A stretch of DNA of 64,000 nucleotides from Parietaria judaica. Taxonomy: Eukaryota > Streptophyta > Magnoliopsida > Rosales > Urticaceae. The notes beneath the pieces are model-generated. The model was not told the DNA's origin. It did not search any database and was given only the letters and a program-made list of their open reading frames with translations. The translations under genes and the position numbers were made by a program. Each line of letters opens with the position of its first letter. Position 1 is the first letter of the stretch. Below, in pieces: positions 21,972 to 33,436 of this stretch. The stretch spans positions 30,979,001 through 31,043,000 of the forward strand of contig OX940864.1 in assembly GCA_954871525.1 (NCBI GenBank), in the 5' to 3' direction.

Positions 21972-22730
21972 TGTTAAGGTCGGATTTCGTCAAATCCAAC
22001 CTCAACAATACTCATGTCGTTTTATCTCATAAACGACATGAAATGAAGGCAATGAAATTCGTTGACTGTCGGTCAACAAAGAAGCACGCCCGAAAATTTA
22101 AACCCGCGATGAAGTCGGACTAGTTTAGAAGCAATCCGCGACGAGACACTTCATCACGCCTTGACGAGGAAACCTCGAGGAAGAATCCGCGGAGAAGAAG
22201 TTCCTCGCAGAGGAACTTCATCGCATGAAAGCTCACCGAGGGAAAGCTCATCGCAAAACCTCAACGAATTAAATAAACGAAGAAGTCAAAATTGCGAGAA
22301 TAAGGGAGAATCAGTTAATCAAGTGAGGAAATCGTGGGATTATCGATATATTCAAGGAAGGACAACAACAAATCAAGCAAGAAGAAAGGAGACCCTAGCG
22401 AGATTCAAGGAACAAGAAGGGAAACAAAGTCTAGAAACCCTAAGGCTATAAATATGCATGTAAACCTCAAGAAGAGGAGGATCCCGTAAGAAACCATAGA
22501 GAGAAAAGTGTATCGGTTGCTAAAGTCTATAGTAATTCGAGTATTTAAGACAGTTTAGAGAGTCTTAAGATAGTTCATTGTAATTCCATCCTTCAATTGT
22601 CCAGCTATTCAACGGAAGAAACCGAGTCCTCATCGGAAATATAATAAATCAAGAATATTCGTGTTTGTATTTTATTGCGTTCTTCGTTTATTCTTGTGAC
22701 TGAAGAGGGTGGTGCAAATCGCCCTCAACA
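21972..22730 (+). mobile_element. Solo LTR (759 bp)
   Basis: The sequence runs from TGTTAAGGTCGG to CGCCCTCAACA, flanked by the perfect 5-bp duplication AGTGT (21967-21971 and 22731-22735). A TATA box (TATAAATA, 22447-22454) sets the plus orientation. The start resembles that of the minus-strand solo LTR at 57630-58820. The ORF inside is not a gene. The superfamily cannot be told from the LTR alone. Confidence 0.88.
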
Positions 22731-22735
22731 AGTGT

Positions 22736-23690
22736 TACTTTCTTTTTAATGTTATATCAACATATATTGCATTAACGAATAAGTAGCATTTCCCCTTTCA
22801 AGCCGATGGTCCTTTTCAAATTGGTTTTTTAGTAATAAAAAATTAAGTCACAACAAATTGGGAATTAATAGGTTAATCTCATGTATAAAACGATTGATTA
22901 TCTTTAATTCTCTTCCAAATTGTGTTTAATTCTAAACCATGTTTATTTCATTTAAAAGCTTAAAGATAAAAGAAAAAAAAGATCTTATATTATTGGGGCA
23001 ATATTTAATTGGTTTTTACGGTGAAAATACCTAATTACGATAAATGTTCCACGTTAATTTGTGTGTTTTTTTTAAGTAAAATTACCTAAGCACGATAAAT
23101 GATGCACTTCATTTTTAATGAAAAAAATACTCATATTTTTGTACATGAGATTATGAAACTAAATTCTTAAAAAAAATTATATATATATATAACCAAGCAC
23201 GATAAATTCTTATAATGTTATTTTAAGTATTTTCATTATATAACCAACTATTATAATTTATCGTGATTAGGTAATAACATTATTTATATATACATATATA
23301 ATTTAAGGAGCTTAAGCTAAATAGCCAACTTGATAGTTTAAAATAGACAAAATAGTCAATGTTTGGTTAATATTTATAAAATAGTCAATTAACCATATTA
23401 AAAATTATAAAATAGTCATATTAACAATTATAACCATATTACCATTGAAAAAATAGTCAATGTTTGGCTATTTTGCAAATAAAAACCTTATGTTTGCTAA
23501 AATGCAATGTAAAAATATGAATGTGGTGGCTATTCATTATAATTTCTCTATAATTTATCGTGCTTAGGTAATACATATATAATTAAAATGAAAAACTCAT
23601 ACTATAATTATAATTTTTTTTAAATCTATTACTCAATAAAAATAACATTATTTAGTATTTTTATATATTTATTTAAAAAAAATCGTGCTA
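22736..23690. other. AT-rich Helitron 3' body with a recurring short motif
   Basis: The motif ACCTAA-NACGATAAAT recurs in direct (about 23028, 23085, 23191) and inverted (about 23257, 23556) orientation. Short repeats of AAATAGTCAA type lie at 23330-23470. No gene. Confidence 0.45.
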
Positions 23691-23720
23691 ACCGCGCAAC
23701 GCGCGTCCATCCACACTAGT

Positions 23721-24216
23721 TCACAATTAGTTTAAGTTATATATATGCATTCTTATCCTCAGATAGGCCAGAAGTCAAGTTTGCTTGTGTAGTCAGAGAC
23801 CCTGAATCTGTTTTTAGAGAAGTTCTAAGTTTTTAGAGAATTCTCTCATGGATAAAATGAAGAAAATTAGATTATTATATTTGTCTTATGTTCACGATGG
23901 TGTAAATTTTCATATTTTAATATCAGATTATGTAGAGTTGTCTAATATTTTTCTTAGCTCTGTGTTTTTTTATTATTTTAGATTTATGACTTATATATCT
24001 CTAGTTGATTTATTTTTTCTTTTCATATGAATCACTGTCACAAAGCACCAACAAAATTTAGATAAAGTAAATAAGTTATGTAGGTGTATATCATTAGACT
24101 TTTTGATCGCAAATATACTTAATTACGATGTCGCTTAATCAGTTTTTAGGAAATTCGGTTTCTGATCGTGGTTTTAGTATGAATATGAGGTTTTTAATAC
24201 ATACTTTAATACATAT
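23721..24216. other. AT-rich spacer, nothing recognised
   Basis: There are no supported features between the proposed Helitron end and the Copia-B solo LTR. Confidence 0.5.
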
Positions 24217-24637
24217 TCTCGTGTTGGATTATTGCATTCATGATTAACTCAAGTCAGTATTATAACACGTGTAGTGTGACGTAGAGGCGAGGTGGCATAA
24301 GTATGCCACCTCATCCTTTCACAGGGCCCTTGGGAGCGTGGGTGTATAGGCGCTAGTGGCGTCTTGTAAGCACACTTGCAGCGTAGGCTCGAGTCTTGTG
24401 TTCCTTGAGGCAATTCTTGTCTTGCAACGTTGGCTACTAGCCGTTGAGCAGTTTAGACGGTTGCGTGGCAGTTTGTAGCTGTTACAGACTGACCAATTTT
24501 GGGTGTTGAGATATGTCGTTTCACAAAGGGTCGTTACCTTTTGGAAACAACAATTACTTTTTCCTATGAAACTTTCCAAAATTCGGTTGATAATTCAATT
24601 GAAAACTGATTACGAATTCCCTCTAGAAACTCTACTC

Positions 24638-25159
24638 TGTTGGTTCCCAAATCACGGATCTGTAAAGAACACGAACACCAAAGAGATCGAACAGAATAAT
24701 GAAGAACACGAACTTTTGGGAGAAGAAATTCTCGATTGATAATCGAAGGTAAATTACAAGAAGATAAACTCGAATAAAAATCTAATGGACTCAGCACTCT
24801 ACAAAGTGTACAATGCTAGGTTTATATAGCCTCACATAGGGGAAACCCTAGCTAACCAAATCGCACAAAATCGGGAAACTACCCTAAATAATCTCGTCAA
24901 ATCTTTGACTCGATCTTTACTTGCTCCTCAAGCTACGCGCTTTCCTTGCTGGGTAGTTGTTGACTTTCCCTTTTCTGCCCGGGCATCTCCTCTGTCCTCG
25001 AGCTGGCCTGCTCGTCTGCTCCGGGCTGGGCTTGCCTTCTATCCGGACATTATGCTTGTGCTCACCCGAGCTGAGCTGAACTCTTGTCCGTCCTTGGTTC
25101 TGGTCGGTACCCGGGCTGACTTCCTCAATGTGTCGGACTAAGTCAATCTTAAGCTCACA
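24638..25159 (-). repeat. 3' LTR of Copia A copy 1
   Basis: On the minus strand it begins TGTGAGCTTAAG and ends GGAACCAACA. The polypurine tract (ACAGGGGAGAA on the minus strand, 25160-25170) abuts it, as expected for a 3' LTR. Confidence 0.93.
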
Positions 25160-25171
25160 TTCTCCCCTGTA

Positions 25172-28100
25172 AGCTTGACTTTCCTCTACTTTCTTCACTC
25201 CGAGTAGCTCTCTCATCTCTGTGAACTTGACTCTCGCCAGAGCCTTGGTAAGAATGTCTGCCCGTTGCTCCATTGTGTTGACGAACTCCACGATGATCTC
25301 TCGTTTCTCCACACACTCACGAATGTAGTGAAATTTCGTGTCAATGTGTTTGCTCCGTCCATGGAACACTGGATTCTTCATCAACGCAATTGCAGACCTG
25401 TTGTCCACGTAGAGAGTAGCTGATCTCTACTCGGATCCGATCACTTCACTTAGTAGCCCCTTCAACCACATAGCCTGACACGCTGCTGCGGTTGCCGCCA
25501 TGAACTCTGCTTCACATGAGAATAAAGCTACTGTCTGCTGTTTTTGAGACTGCCAGGTGATCAGGTTTCCGTTGAGGTAGAATGCCATCCCTCCGGTACT
25601 CTTCCTGCCATCGATATCACCGGCCAGATCACTGTCTGTGAAGCCGACAAGTACTTCTGCTCCACGTCCTCTGCTGTACTGGATCCCGTAGTCTGTCGTG
25701 CCCTTCACGTATCGCAGTATGTGCTTTACCGCCTGCTGGTGTGCACTTGTGGGCTTCTCCATGTATCGACTGACTATCCCGACTGCGCGTGAAATGTCTG
25801 GTTGGGTGTGGGTGAGATATCTCAAACACCCGATCACGCGTCTGTAATCCGTGGGATCCACTCCTCTCCCTTCAGCATCCTTCCCGAGCTGCAGCTTCGC
25901 CTCCATTGGGTACTTGCTCGGGTTGCAATCCGCCATCTCGAACTGCATAAGGATCTTCTTCGCGTAGGCCGACTACTTGAGTGTGATGCAGTTCTCCTTC
26001 TGGTCCACCTCGAGACCGAGATAGTACGAAAGTAATCTGAGGTCACTCATCTCGAATTCGGCCATCATCTGCTGCTTGAATTCATCTACGCCTACTGCGG
26101 TGGATCCAGTGACGATCAGGTCGTCCATATATACTCCCACGATCAGGATCTCCTGCCCGGTACTCCTGGTGTAGACTGCCTGCTCCCTCAGGCACTTTGT
26201 GAATCCAAGGTTCTTCAAGCTCTTGTCAAGACGGATGTTCCACACTCTTGGTGCTTGTTTCAACCCGTATAGGGCCTTGGATAGTTTGTACATCTTCTGC
26301 TCCTTGCCCGTGACGCCGAACCCCTCTGGTTGCTTGACGTATACGTCTTCTTCGAGGTCACCATTTAGGAATGCCGATTTGACATCCAGATGGTGAATTT
26401 CCCAACCTCGATGACCTGCTAGGGCTAGGATGAGTCTGATCGTGTCCAGTCTAGCTACTGGAGCAAAGACTTCCTCAAAGTCCATGCCTTTCTTCTGCAC
26501 GTAGCCTTTGGCTACCACCCTTGCCTTGTGCTTAAGGACGTTCCCCTCGGTGTCCTTCTTCAGCTTATACACCCACTTCAGGCCGATGGGGTTTTGACCT
26601 TTGGGCAGGTCGGTGAGCTCCCATGTCCTGTTCTTCTCAATGGACTCCATTTCCTTCTTCATTGCTTCCTGCCACTCCTACTCGGCTACTGCCTCCTGGT
26701 AACTGGCCGGCTCCTCTGCGCACAATAAAGAAAGTTCCTCCAGGCTCATCTATATTTCTTGAGTCTGATCGTAGACGTCTACTAGGGGTCGGAATCCCCT
26801 TGGGCCATCTTTGACTGAGGAATCTCCTGAGCTAGACGGGCTGGTCCTGCTCGGACTTGGTGTCCGTGGTGTATCAGGGCTGTTCTCTCCCGAGCTGATT
26901 CTCTCGTGCTTGGCAAGGCTGCCCCCGAGCTGCGTGTTCCGGGCTGATCCTGCTCGGCAACGCCTTCTTTATCTTTGACTGTGAACTCTACTGAGTTCTG
27001 CTCGGGCTCTCTTTTCTCGTCGCGCCAATCCCACTTCATCCCTTCTTCGAACACAACATCTCTGCTCACTTGGAGTCTGCCGCGTCGTGGATCGTAGAGT
27101 CTGTGTGCCTTACTTCCATCTTCAACGCCTTCTGACTCCGGTCATCACGCTTCTTGAGATGTGGCCACACAATCTTCACATGTGCGGTGCACCTGAACAC
27201 TCTCAAATGTTCTAAGTGGGGTTTCTTCCCATTCCACGCCTGGTAGGGAGTGCGCTCTCCTAGCGCCTTGGTCGGCAAACAATTGAGCAGGTAGACCGCA
27301 TGTCTTACTGCTTCTGCCCAAAACCGAGCTGGAACTTGCATGCTCTTGAGCAAGCTCCTTGCTGTGTTCATCACAGTTCGGTTTCGTCTTTCCACCACGC
27401 CATTCTGCTGGGGCGTGTGAGGTGCAGACAGGTGACGCTGAACTCCTTCCTGGTCGCAGAATTCTCCAAACTGCTGGGAAGTGAATTCTCCTCCTCGGTC
27501 TGTACGCAAGACCTTTAACCTGTGCACCGAGCCATTCTCCACGATTTTCTTAAACTTCTTGAAGACCTCAAAGGCTCCGCTCTTCTCCTTAAGCATATGG
27601 ACCCACATCCAGCGACTGTAATCATCAACAAGTAAAAGAAAGTACTTGTTACCTTGCCAATGTTACTGGGGTGACTGGACCGCATAGATCTGCATGCACC
27701 AATTGTAGGGGTCTCTCTGCTCGGAATTTGGCCTTGATCATAAACGGTATCCTCGCCTGCTTCGCGATCATGCAACACTCACATAGCTGGTCAGGGTGTT
27801 CTATCTTGGGAACCCCGAAGGCCATCTTCTTCTCGCCCATCATCTTGAGCGCGTGAAAATTCACGTGTCCGAGCCGTGCGTGCCATAGCCAAGCCGGGTC
27901 TACCATCGATGCCATAAGACAAACGGGCTGACACGTCTTCAGGACAATTTTGTAGAGTCTGTTGGGGGTCCGCTCCACCTTCATCAACAGCTCTCCTTCC
28001 TTGGTCCACATCTTCAGCTAGGACACTGATACTACCACCGTGTTCCCGATCTCAATCATCTGCCCTAGACTGATGATGTTGCTCTTCAACTTCGGGATGA

Positions 28101-28538
28101 AATACACCTGGGTCGTCAGACGCTAGTCGCCACTCTCTCGCACTTGAACATGATTGACCCTCTGCCTCTGATCTCTACGACTGATCCGTCGCCGAATTTC
28201 ACCTTGCCCGTGATCTTCTCATCGAGCTTTTCAAACTTAGCAAGGTCCGCAGTCATGTGGTTGCTAACTCCGTTGTTTAAGTACCATACGTCGGTACTGA
28301 CCCTCTTCTCTCGATCTACGGGGAGGTTTGCAATAACCTTGTCGTCGATCAGGAAAAATTTCTCGCTGGTTTCCTCCGAATAGGTCTGCTCGGCCTCTGG
28401 GCTGATTGGCACACTGATCACTCCTGCCTGGACCTTGGCGATACTCTCGCCATTCTGTTCGTCCAGGTGCGTTTCCTGCTCGGCAAATAACAATGCCGGA
28501 TGGTCGTCTGGGAATCTCGCTAGATTCGCCTCTTCGCC
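25172..28538 (-). pseudogene. Copia A copy 1 pol remnant (PR, INT, RT, RNase H)
   Basis: Downstream of gag, domains follow in the expected order. The aspartic protease has a motif VWYLNNGVSNHMT near 28277, where the catalytic Asp codon (GAC in copy 2) is AAC, giving Asn. The GAG-pre-integrase region (WLWHARLGHVN) is near 27870. The integrase core has HADLCGP, LRTDRGGEF and NGVVERRNR (Asp, Asp, Glu) between about 27700 and 27390. The reverse transcriptase (25973-26662) has LDVKSAFLNGDL and YMDD near 26130. RNase H runs about 25570-25180 with EAEFMAATAA and the ADILTK tail. In-frame stops interrupt after the gag zinc knuckle, after protease, after integrase, before RT and within RNase H. Normally one polyprotein; here dead. 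Confidence 0.93.
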
Positions 28539-29423
28539 CTAGTTCCTGCTCCGGCACTCAGATGCAAAGTGCCTAAGCTTCTGACAACTGTAGCACTTCA
28601 CTATGCTCTTGTCTCTCCTGGTCGTGCTTTGCTGACGGGGTGCACCACTGCCGTGACCTCGTCGACGACCTTGTCCGCGACCTCGGAATTCACCACCAAA
28701 GCTGCTTCGACCTGAGGAATTTGAAGAAAACTCGGCTCCCCCGGTTTTTCGGTGTCTGGCCGTCCACTCTTCATGCGTGAGCAGGAGGTTCTTCTCCTCT
28801 TCTCTGTCACCGTAACCGTGAAGTCTCTGTTCGTGGGCATTGAGACGACCAACGACCTCCTCGACCGTCATGGTCTTGAGATCGCCGAACTGCTCGATCA
28901 AAGTGACGATTTGCATGTACTTGTGAGGCACTGCTCGGAGAAACTTCTTGACGACTGTGGTCTCCTCCACCTTGTCTCCCAGCGAACGTATGCCCGTCAC
29001 AACAGACGTGAGCCGTATAGCGAAATCATCAATCGATTCGCTCTCCCTCATCCTCATAACCTCGAACTCACTCTTCAAGGTCTGAACCTGTGCTTCCTTG
29101 ACGCGATCTGTGCTCATGTGCATGGTCTGAAGTGTCTTCCATGCTTCCTTCGGGGAATCCTTCTCGGCGAGCATGAGAAGAACATCTTCTGGAACTTCTT
29201 GGTAGATTGCGGCTAGAGCCATTCTTTCCTTGCGCCCTTCGATACCGCCGTTCTCTACGGCCTCCCACACTCCATGCTCCTGCAGATTTACCCTCATCTT
29301 CAATGCCCACACGGCGTAATTGCTCTTCGTGAGCATGGGGTAGTGGAGCGTAACTGTGCCTTCTCTGAAGTCTGGTTTCTGCGCCACCAAAGCTCATTCG
29401 ATCGGTAACTCTGATGAAGACAT
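28539..29423 (-). pseudogene. Copia A copy 1 gag with early stop
   Basis: The native start, by comparison with copy 2, is ATG at 29423 (MSSSELPIE), but codon 10 is TGA (CGA in the related copy would be Arg). The frame then stays open to 28539. It encodes a Copia gag capsid-like region (SNYAVWALKMRVNLQ; SEFEVMRMRESESIDDFAIR) and a basic RGRGQGRRRGHG stretch before a zinc knuckle C-x2-C-x4-H-x4-C (CYSCQKLRHFASEC). A TAG follows eight codons' length after the knuckle region, where copy 2 continues. Gag would form the particle and bind RNA. Confidence 0.88.
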
Positions 29424-29441
29424 GTTTTTTCTATTGATGAA

Positions 29442-29453
29442 GCTCTGATACCA
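29442..29453 (-). other. Primer-binding site (initiator tRNA-Met type)
   Basis: The minus strand reads TGGTATCAGAGC, two bases inside the 5' LTR. It is the standard plant Copia site complementary to the 3' end of initiator methionine tRNA. Confidence 0.95.
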
Positions 29454-29455
29454 CT

Positions 29456-29977
29456 TGTTGGTTCCTAAATCACGGATCTGCAAAGAACACGAACACCAAA
29501 GAGATCGAACAGAATAATGAAGAACACGAACTTTTGGGAGAAGAAATTCTCTATCGATAATCGCAGGTAAATTATAAGAAGATAAACTCGAATAAAAATC
29601 TAATGGACTCAGCACTCTACAAAGTGTACAATGCTAGGTTTATATAGCTTCACATAGGCGAAACCCTAGCTAACCAAATCGCACAAAATCGGGAAACTAC
29701 CCTAAATAATCTCGTCAAATCTTTGACTCGATCTTTACTTGCTCCTCAAGCTACGCGCTTTCCTTGCTGGGTAGTTGTTGACTTTCCCTTTTCTGCCCGG
29801 GCATCTCCTCTTTCCCCGAGCTGGCCTGCTCGTCTGCCCCGGGCTGGGCTTGCCTTCTATCCGGACATTATGCTCGTGTTCACCCGAGCTGGGCTGAACT
29901 CTTGTCTGTCTTTGGTTCTGGTCGGTGCCCGGGCTGACTTCCCCAATGTGCCGGACTAAGTCAAGCTTAAGCTCACA
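29456..29977 (-). repeat. 5' LTR of Copia A copy 1
   Basis: The second LTR has the same 522-bp length as the 3' LTR. A TATA-like CTATATAAACC on the minus strand lies near 29637-29647. Confidence 0.93.
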
Positions 29978-30193
29978 TACTCTCTCTCCATTATTCAAAA
30001 ATTGTTCTTGACTGTTTTCTATTCTTCACAAACGTTTTGTGCCGAACAGATTTAAGGCTTATTGTATCCTGCCATATTCTTGCGTGTTAGACCTCTCGAT
30101 TTTGGAGGTGCTCGAAATACTATAAATAAAGCGTGTTCATTCATGATTACAAGCTCAAACGTTTTCAATCTCCAAGAATTATCCACCTTCTCG

Positions 30194-30565
30194 TTTCTTG
30201 ATAGTGAAATACTTTACGACGAAAATGTTGCGCTTTAATACGTACCGTCACATAATTGTAGCAGTTGTTAAATGTCTTCCGTTAATGCCACATGATATAT
30301 TTAAGTGGTCCATGCATGTTAATTTGTTTGATGTTAATTTGTTCTAAAAATTAGCAGGGTTTTATCATTAAGTAATTTAATATCTTAATTATTTTTAGTG
30401 TGGCAAAAATATTATAACTATGTACTTAATAGTTACACGTAGGATTTATGTTACACGTAGACAACTCAAAACGCACCATGTTAAGACATTTAAGAAAAGA
30501 CTATAGTTATGTGACGAAAGATATTAAAGGGTAACCTTCGTAGTAATTAAGTATAAGTATTTTCA
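30194..30565. other. AT-rich spacer, nothing recognised
   Basis: No gene or bounded repeat is seen between the Copia-B solo LTR and the deleted hAT copy. Confidence 0.55.
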
Positions 30566-30573
30566 CCGCCCGT

Positions 30574-31810
30574 TAGAGCTGCAAGTGGTGACAAGGGAGA
30601 GAGGGTCGCGACGCGTCGCCATCGCGAAACCCAAGTCGCGACGCATCGCGGCGTTTTGGTGATAATCGCGATGGGTCGCGATTCGAGGCAAAAATCGCGA
30701 CGCCACGCTGGCGATCCGCGCCAAACTCTCTCGCCCAATCCCACATCGCCACGTCATCAATCCGAGTTGTGTGATTTATTTGTGTTTGTGGCAATAATAA
30801 CAACTTTTTACCCAAAATTTATTACCCAACCACAATTTCAATCCACTTTACTCGAATTTCAACCCTAAAATTAAATAAAAATTATTTTGTTCACCTCATT
30901 TTAAATTTCAAAATTTAAAAACTTAACCCACCATAATAATTATTCAACCACTCCACTCTCTCCCCAAACCCTATAAATACCACCTCTTCCACCCTCATTT
31001 CCTCACAACAATCTTCTGTTATGAGTCAATCCAGAAATTCGCAAGGAAACGGCGGTAGTTCCCGGGGTCGAAGGACGGCTAGGAATTTGCAACCCCAATT
31101 TCAAATTGGGGGACAATCGCAACTTACGCCCGACGACTACATTCCCGTTGTGCTACCGACCGGAATATTTCCCTCCCCTCCATATCCAAATTATCCCGAT
31201 GATACCCAACGGTCTCTAAGACCTAGTTTAACCCGGGCGGTGGGCATGCACAACGCCAATCCTGATTTTGTGTCCCGAGGCGGTTTATCAATCTAGGGCG
31301 GGAAATAACGATCCATTTTTCAACCTAATGTATCAACAAGCCGGTCAAGAGGAGAATCAACCGGAGACTTAACACGACGACCACTATCAAGCCTACAATG
31401 ACGATGCAACTTAACGACCCGATGATGCCGAGGAGGACCTTCCGACTCCGCCCTCGGTCCATGCCTTCGTTGCCTCGTACCACCACAGTTCTCCTCAACA
31501 TTCCCATGAAGAAATCGGTGAAGCCTCCGTTGCCCGTCCTCGACGTGTTCGACGTCCTTCAACTGGGTAATAACTATAAATAATTAACATACTTAAATAT
31601 AATTTTGAAATAATTAATAAAGTTTGATAATTAAATTCGGGTAAAACTAATAAAATTAAAAATTATAAACAAATAGGTACATACGCCGCAAACCAAACTG
31701 TATTATTATCTCGCGAAATCGCGATGCATCGCGATTTGGCACAATCGCGACGCATCGCGACGGCCATTTTCGCGATCCGAGTCGCGATGCATCGCGACAT
31801 TGCATCTTGA
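30574..31810 (+). mobile_element. Internally deleted hAT element, relative of 14981-19444
   Basis: The perfect 8-bp duplication CCGCCCGT (30566-30573 and 31811-31818) bounds a 1,237-bp element starting TAGAGCTGCA. Arrays of TCGCGA lie inside both ends (six copies at about 30605-30705, eight at about 31712-31800). The 5' leader and exon 1 match the complete element; just after the exon-1 splice donor (about 31570-31575) the sequence jumps to the 3' flank equivalent to 19198 of the larger copy. The intron and whole transposase exon are therefore missing, so it could move only with a transposase supplied elsewhere. Confidence 0.88.
31021..31569 (+). pseudogene. hAT exon 1 remnant in deleted copy
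   Basis: It starts MSQSRNSQGNGGSSRGRRTARNL-like, closely similar to exon 1 at 15524, and shares the proline-rich GIFPSPPYPNYPDD segment. About 11 bases present in the larger copy (after CGAG near 31276) are missing, which shifts the frame to a TAG at 31294-31296. The sequence downstream still aligns in another frame and ends in RPSTG-equivalent codons. It retains GGGCGGG where the larger copy lost a base. Confidence 0.75.
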
Positions 31811-31818
31811 CCGCCCGT

Positions 31819-32940
31819 AATCCTATCTTTATGCATGTGAAATAAAGTTTGGTGTGAGAGAAAAGCTTTGAACGCTTTGCTTGGCTGTCACTACCAAGTA
31901 CCAAGTTCAACTGTCAAAGGGGTGAATGAGTGGCATAGAATAATTACACTGCTAAATAGCCAATAAGATTAAATAAATAAAATAAAATAAAAAGTTGCCA
32001 TTTCTATTTCAATCTCACTCAATATTAGACATTCTATAAACGCAAATTACAATACCTATCAACTATGCAGTACTCTCAGACTGACTAATTCTTATTTTGT
32101 TATTTATTTATTTATTTATTGTACCAACTAGAAATGTGTAAAATGGAAAAATCATTTTTTTCGTTGAATTAGACAGTTTGTGTAAAAATGGAGGTAAATA
32201 ACGTATTGCGATAATTAAAAAGGGAAAAGCCCGATAATTATCCCAGTCCGGTTTTGAAAAAATACAAGAGAGCCTCCTATGTTTCCAGGCCCGGTTTTGG
32301 AAATTTTTATCGGAAGAATTGATCATTTTTTTATATCCCGAATCGAGATCGGTTTTGGAGCGCCTGCTTTGTTCGGGATCAGGCCAAAAAAGGGCTTTTT
32401 TTTTTACTCTCAAATTTTATGTGTGTTTCTTAGTATTGAAGAAATATAAAGAGCACATGTAAACCAATTTTTTTTTTTCCATGGCATGACATGCATAACT
32501 GTAAGTATTAAATAGTTTGATTAATGATAGGCATTGTTTTTTTTATAGGTACGTAAAATTCTTTGAATTATTTTATTAGTATATTTTTTTTTTCGTGCTC
32601 TAAAACATTCTAAATTATTCTGATTAATGATTTTATGCTATAAACTAGCAGGATAAATATTTTTCTGTTCATGATAGTGACGGGCTCAAAATAATTACGA
32701 TATTCCTATAAAACATGGCTTGATTGTATTTATTTCCTTTATAGTTTACCATAAAAATAAAAGACGCACACACATATGGGCGTTTGCATGTAGCATTTAT
32801 TAATCTAATTACTCATAATTATGTATTTGAGTTTCCTAATTATAAAATTAATTATTGCATTTTGTCAACATTTTTGGCATAAGGGATCTCTATGACGTGG
32901 CTACGTGAATTAAATTGAATATTTAGTGCATATTTGAATA
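31819..32940. other. AT-rich spacer, nothing recognised
   Basis: The interval between the two hAT-type elements is AT-rich with a few poly-T tracts. I find no supported gene. Confidence 0.55.
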
Positions 32941-33436
32941 CTTGAAAGCAAGGTTCGAATTACCGACGATAATCGTCGATAATCGCCGATAATCGAGCTT
33001 TTCGATAGTTACAGGTAAGTTGCCGGCTCTAACACTTATCGTTTTATATGCTTTTCGACGATTATCGAGCTTTTCGATAAAACATTTTCCAACCGATTAT
33101 CGGTAAAACACGTGTAAAAAATAGGGTCTTTTCGGTGCAAATAAAAAAAACTTTAGGGCAAATATGAATAGCCTCATTTCGCCGAATTTCGAGCTGGTAA
33201 CCATTTTCTCACCTCTTCTCGCCACCGCCTGCCCATTTCTTATACTTCTCGGCGAGTTTCGAGCTGGTAAGTCCCCGATTTTCCGTGGTGCCACGCAGAC
33301 GATCTTATTTTCCGTAACATGTTGTTTTGCGTAGCCGAAGCAGGTAACCTAATTTATGAGTTTATTTTATGATTGTTTGAATTTCCGATTACGTATTAAG
33401 TTAACTATTAATAATATTGCATTTTACGAGTGTAGG

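Larger units (their letters stand above)
14898..23720 (+). mobile_element. Candidate Helitron carrying nested insertions
   Basis: The 3' end is typical of plant Helitrons: a GC hairpin (CGCGC, loop AAC, GCGCG) at about 23693-23705, a 10-nt spacer, then CTAGT (23716-23720) followed by T. A matching 5' end is TCTATATATTATAAAAGG at 14898, preceded by A, so the insertion would lie between A and T as expected. If these ends belong together, the element has since received a hAT transposon (14981-19444) and a solo LTR (21972-22730), leaving about 3.6 kb of its own sequence, AT-rich and without a Rep/helicase ORF. The 3' end is the stronger part; pairing with this 5' end is inference. Confidence 0.45.
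24638..29977 (-). mobile_element. Full-length Copia retrotransposon, family A copy 1 (5.34 kb)
   Basis: Two 522-bp LTRs (24638-25159 and 29456-29977) are flanked by the perfect duplication TACTC (24633-24637 and 29978-29982). The minus strand carries, in order, a primer-binding site, gag, protease, integrase, reverse transcriptase and RNase H, the order that defines Ty1/Copia. By my count the LTRs differ at about 20 of 522 positions with no gaps, so insertion is not recent. Coding sequence is broken by several stops. A second copy of the family lies at 45091-53343 on the other strand. Confidence 0.95.
24222..30188 (+). mobile_element. Solo LTR of Copia family B, split by a Copia-A insertion
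   Basis: The two flanks of the Copia-A element (24222-24637 and 29983-30188) together form one LTR of about 620 bp. It matches, in the opposite orientation, the LTR at 38391-39175: shared blocks include GGCGCTAGTGGCG near 24350 and GATTTAAGGCTT near 30048. The 5-bp duplication TCTCG (24217-24221 and 30189-30193) bounds it, starting at TGTTGG. The final CA has become CT, but aligned length agrees exactly with the intact copy. This is a nested insertion: LTR first, Copia A later. Confidence 0.8.

Noticed and set aside
22161..22451. 96-residue ORF
   Set aside because: It lies wholly inside a TSD-bounded solo LTR just upstream of its TATA box and has no recognisable domain.
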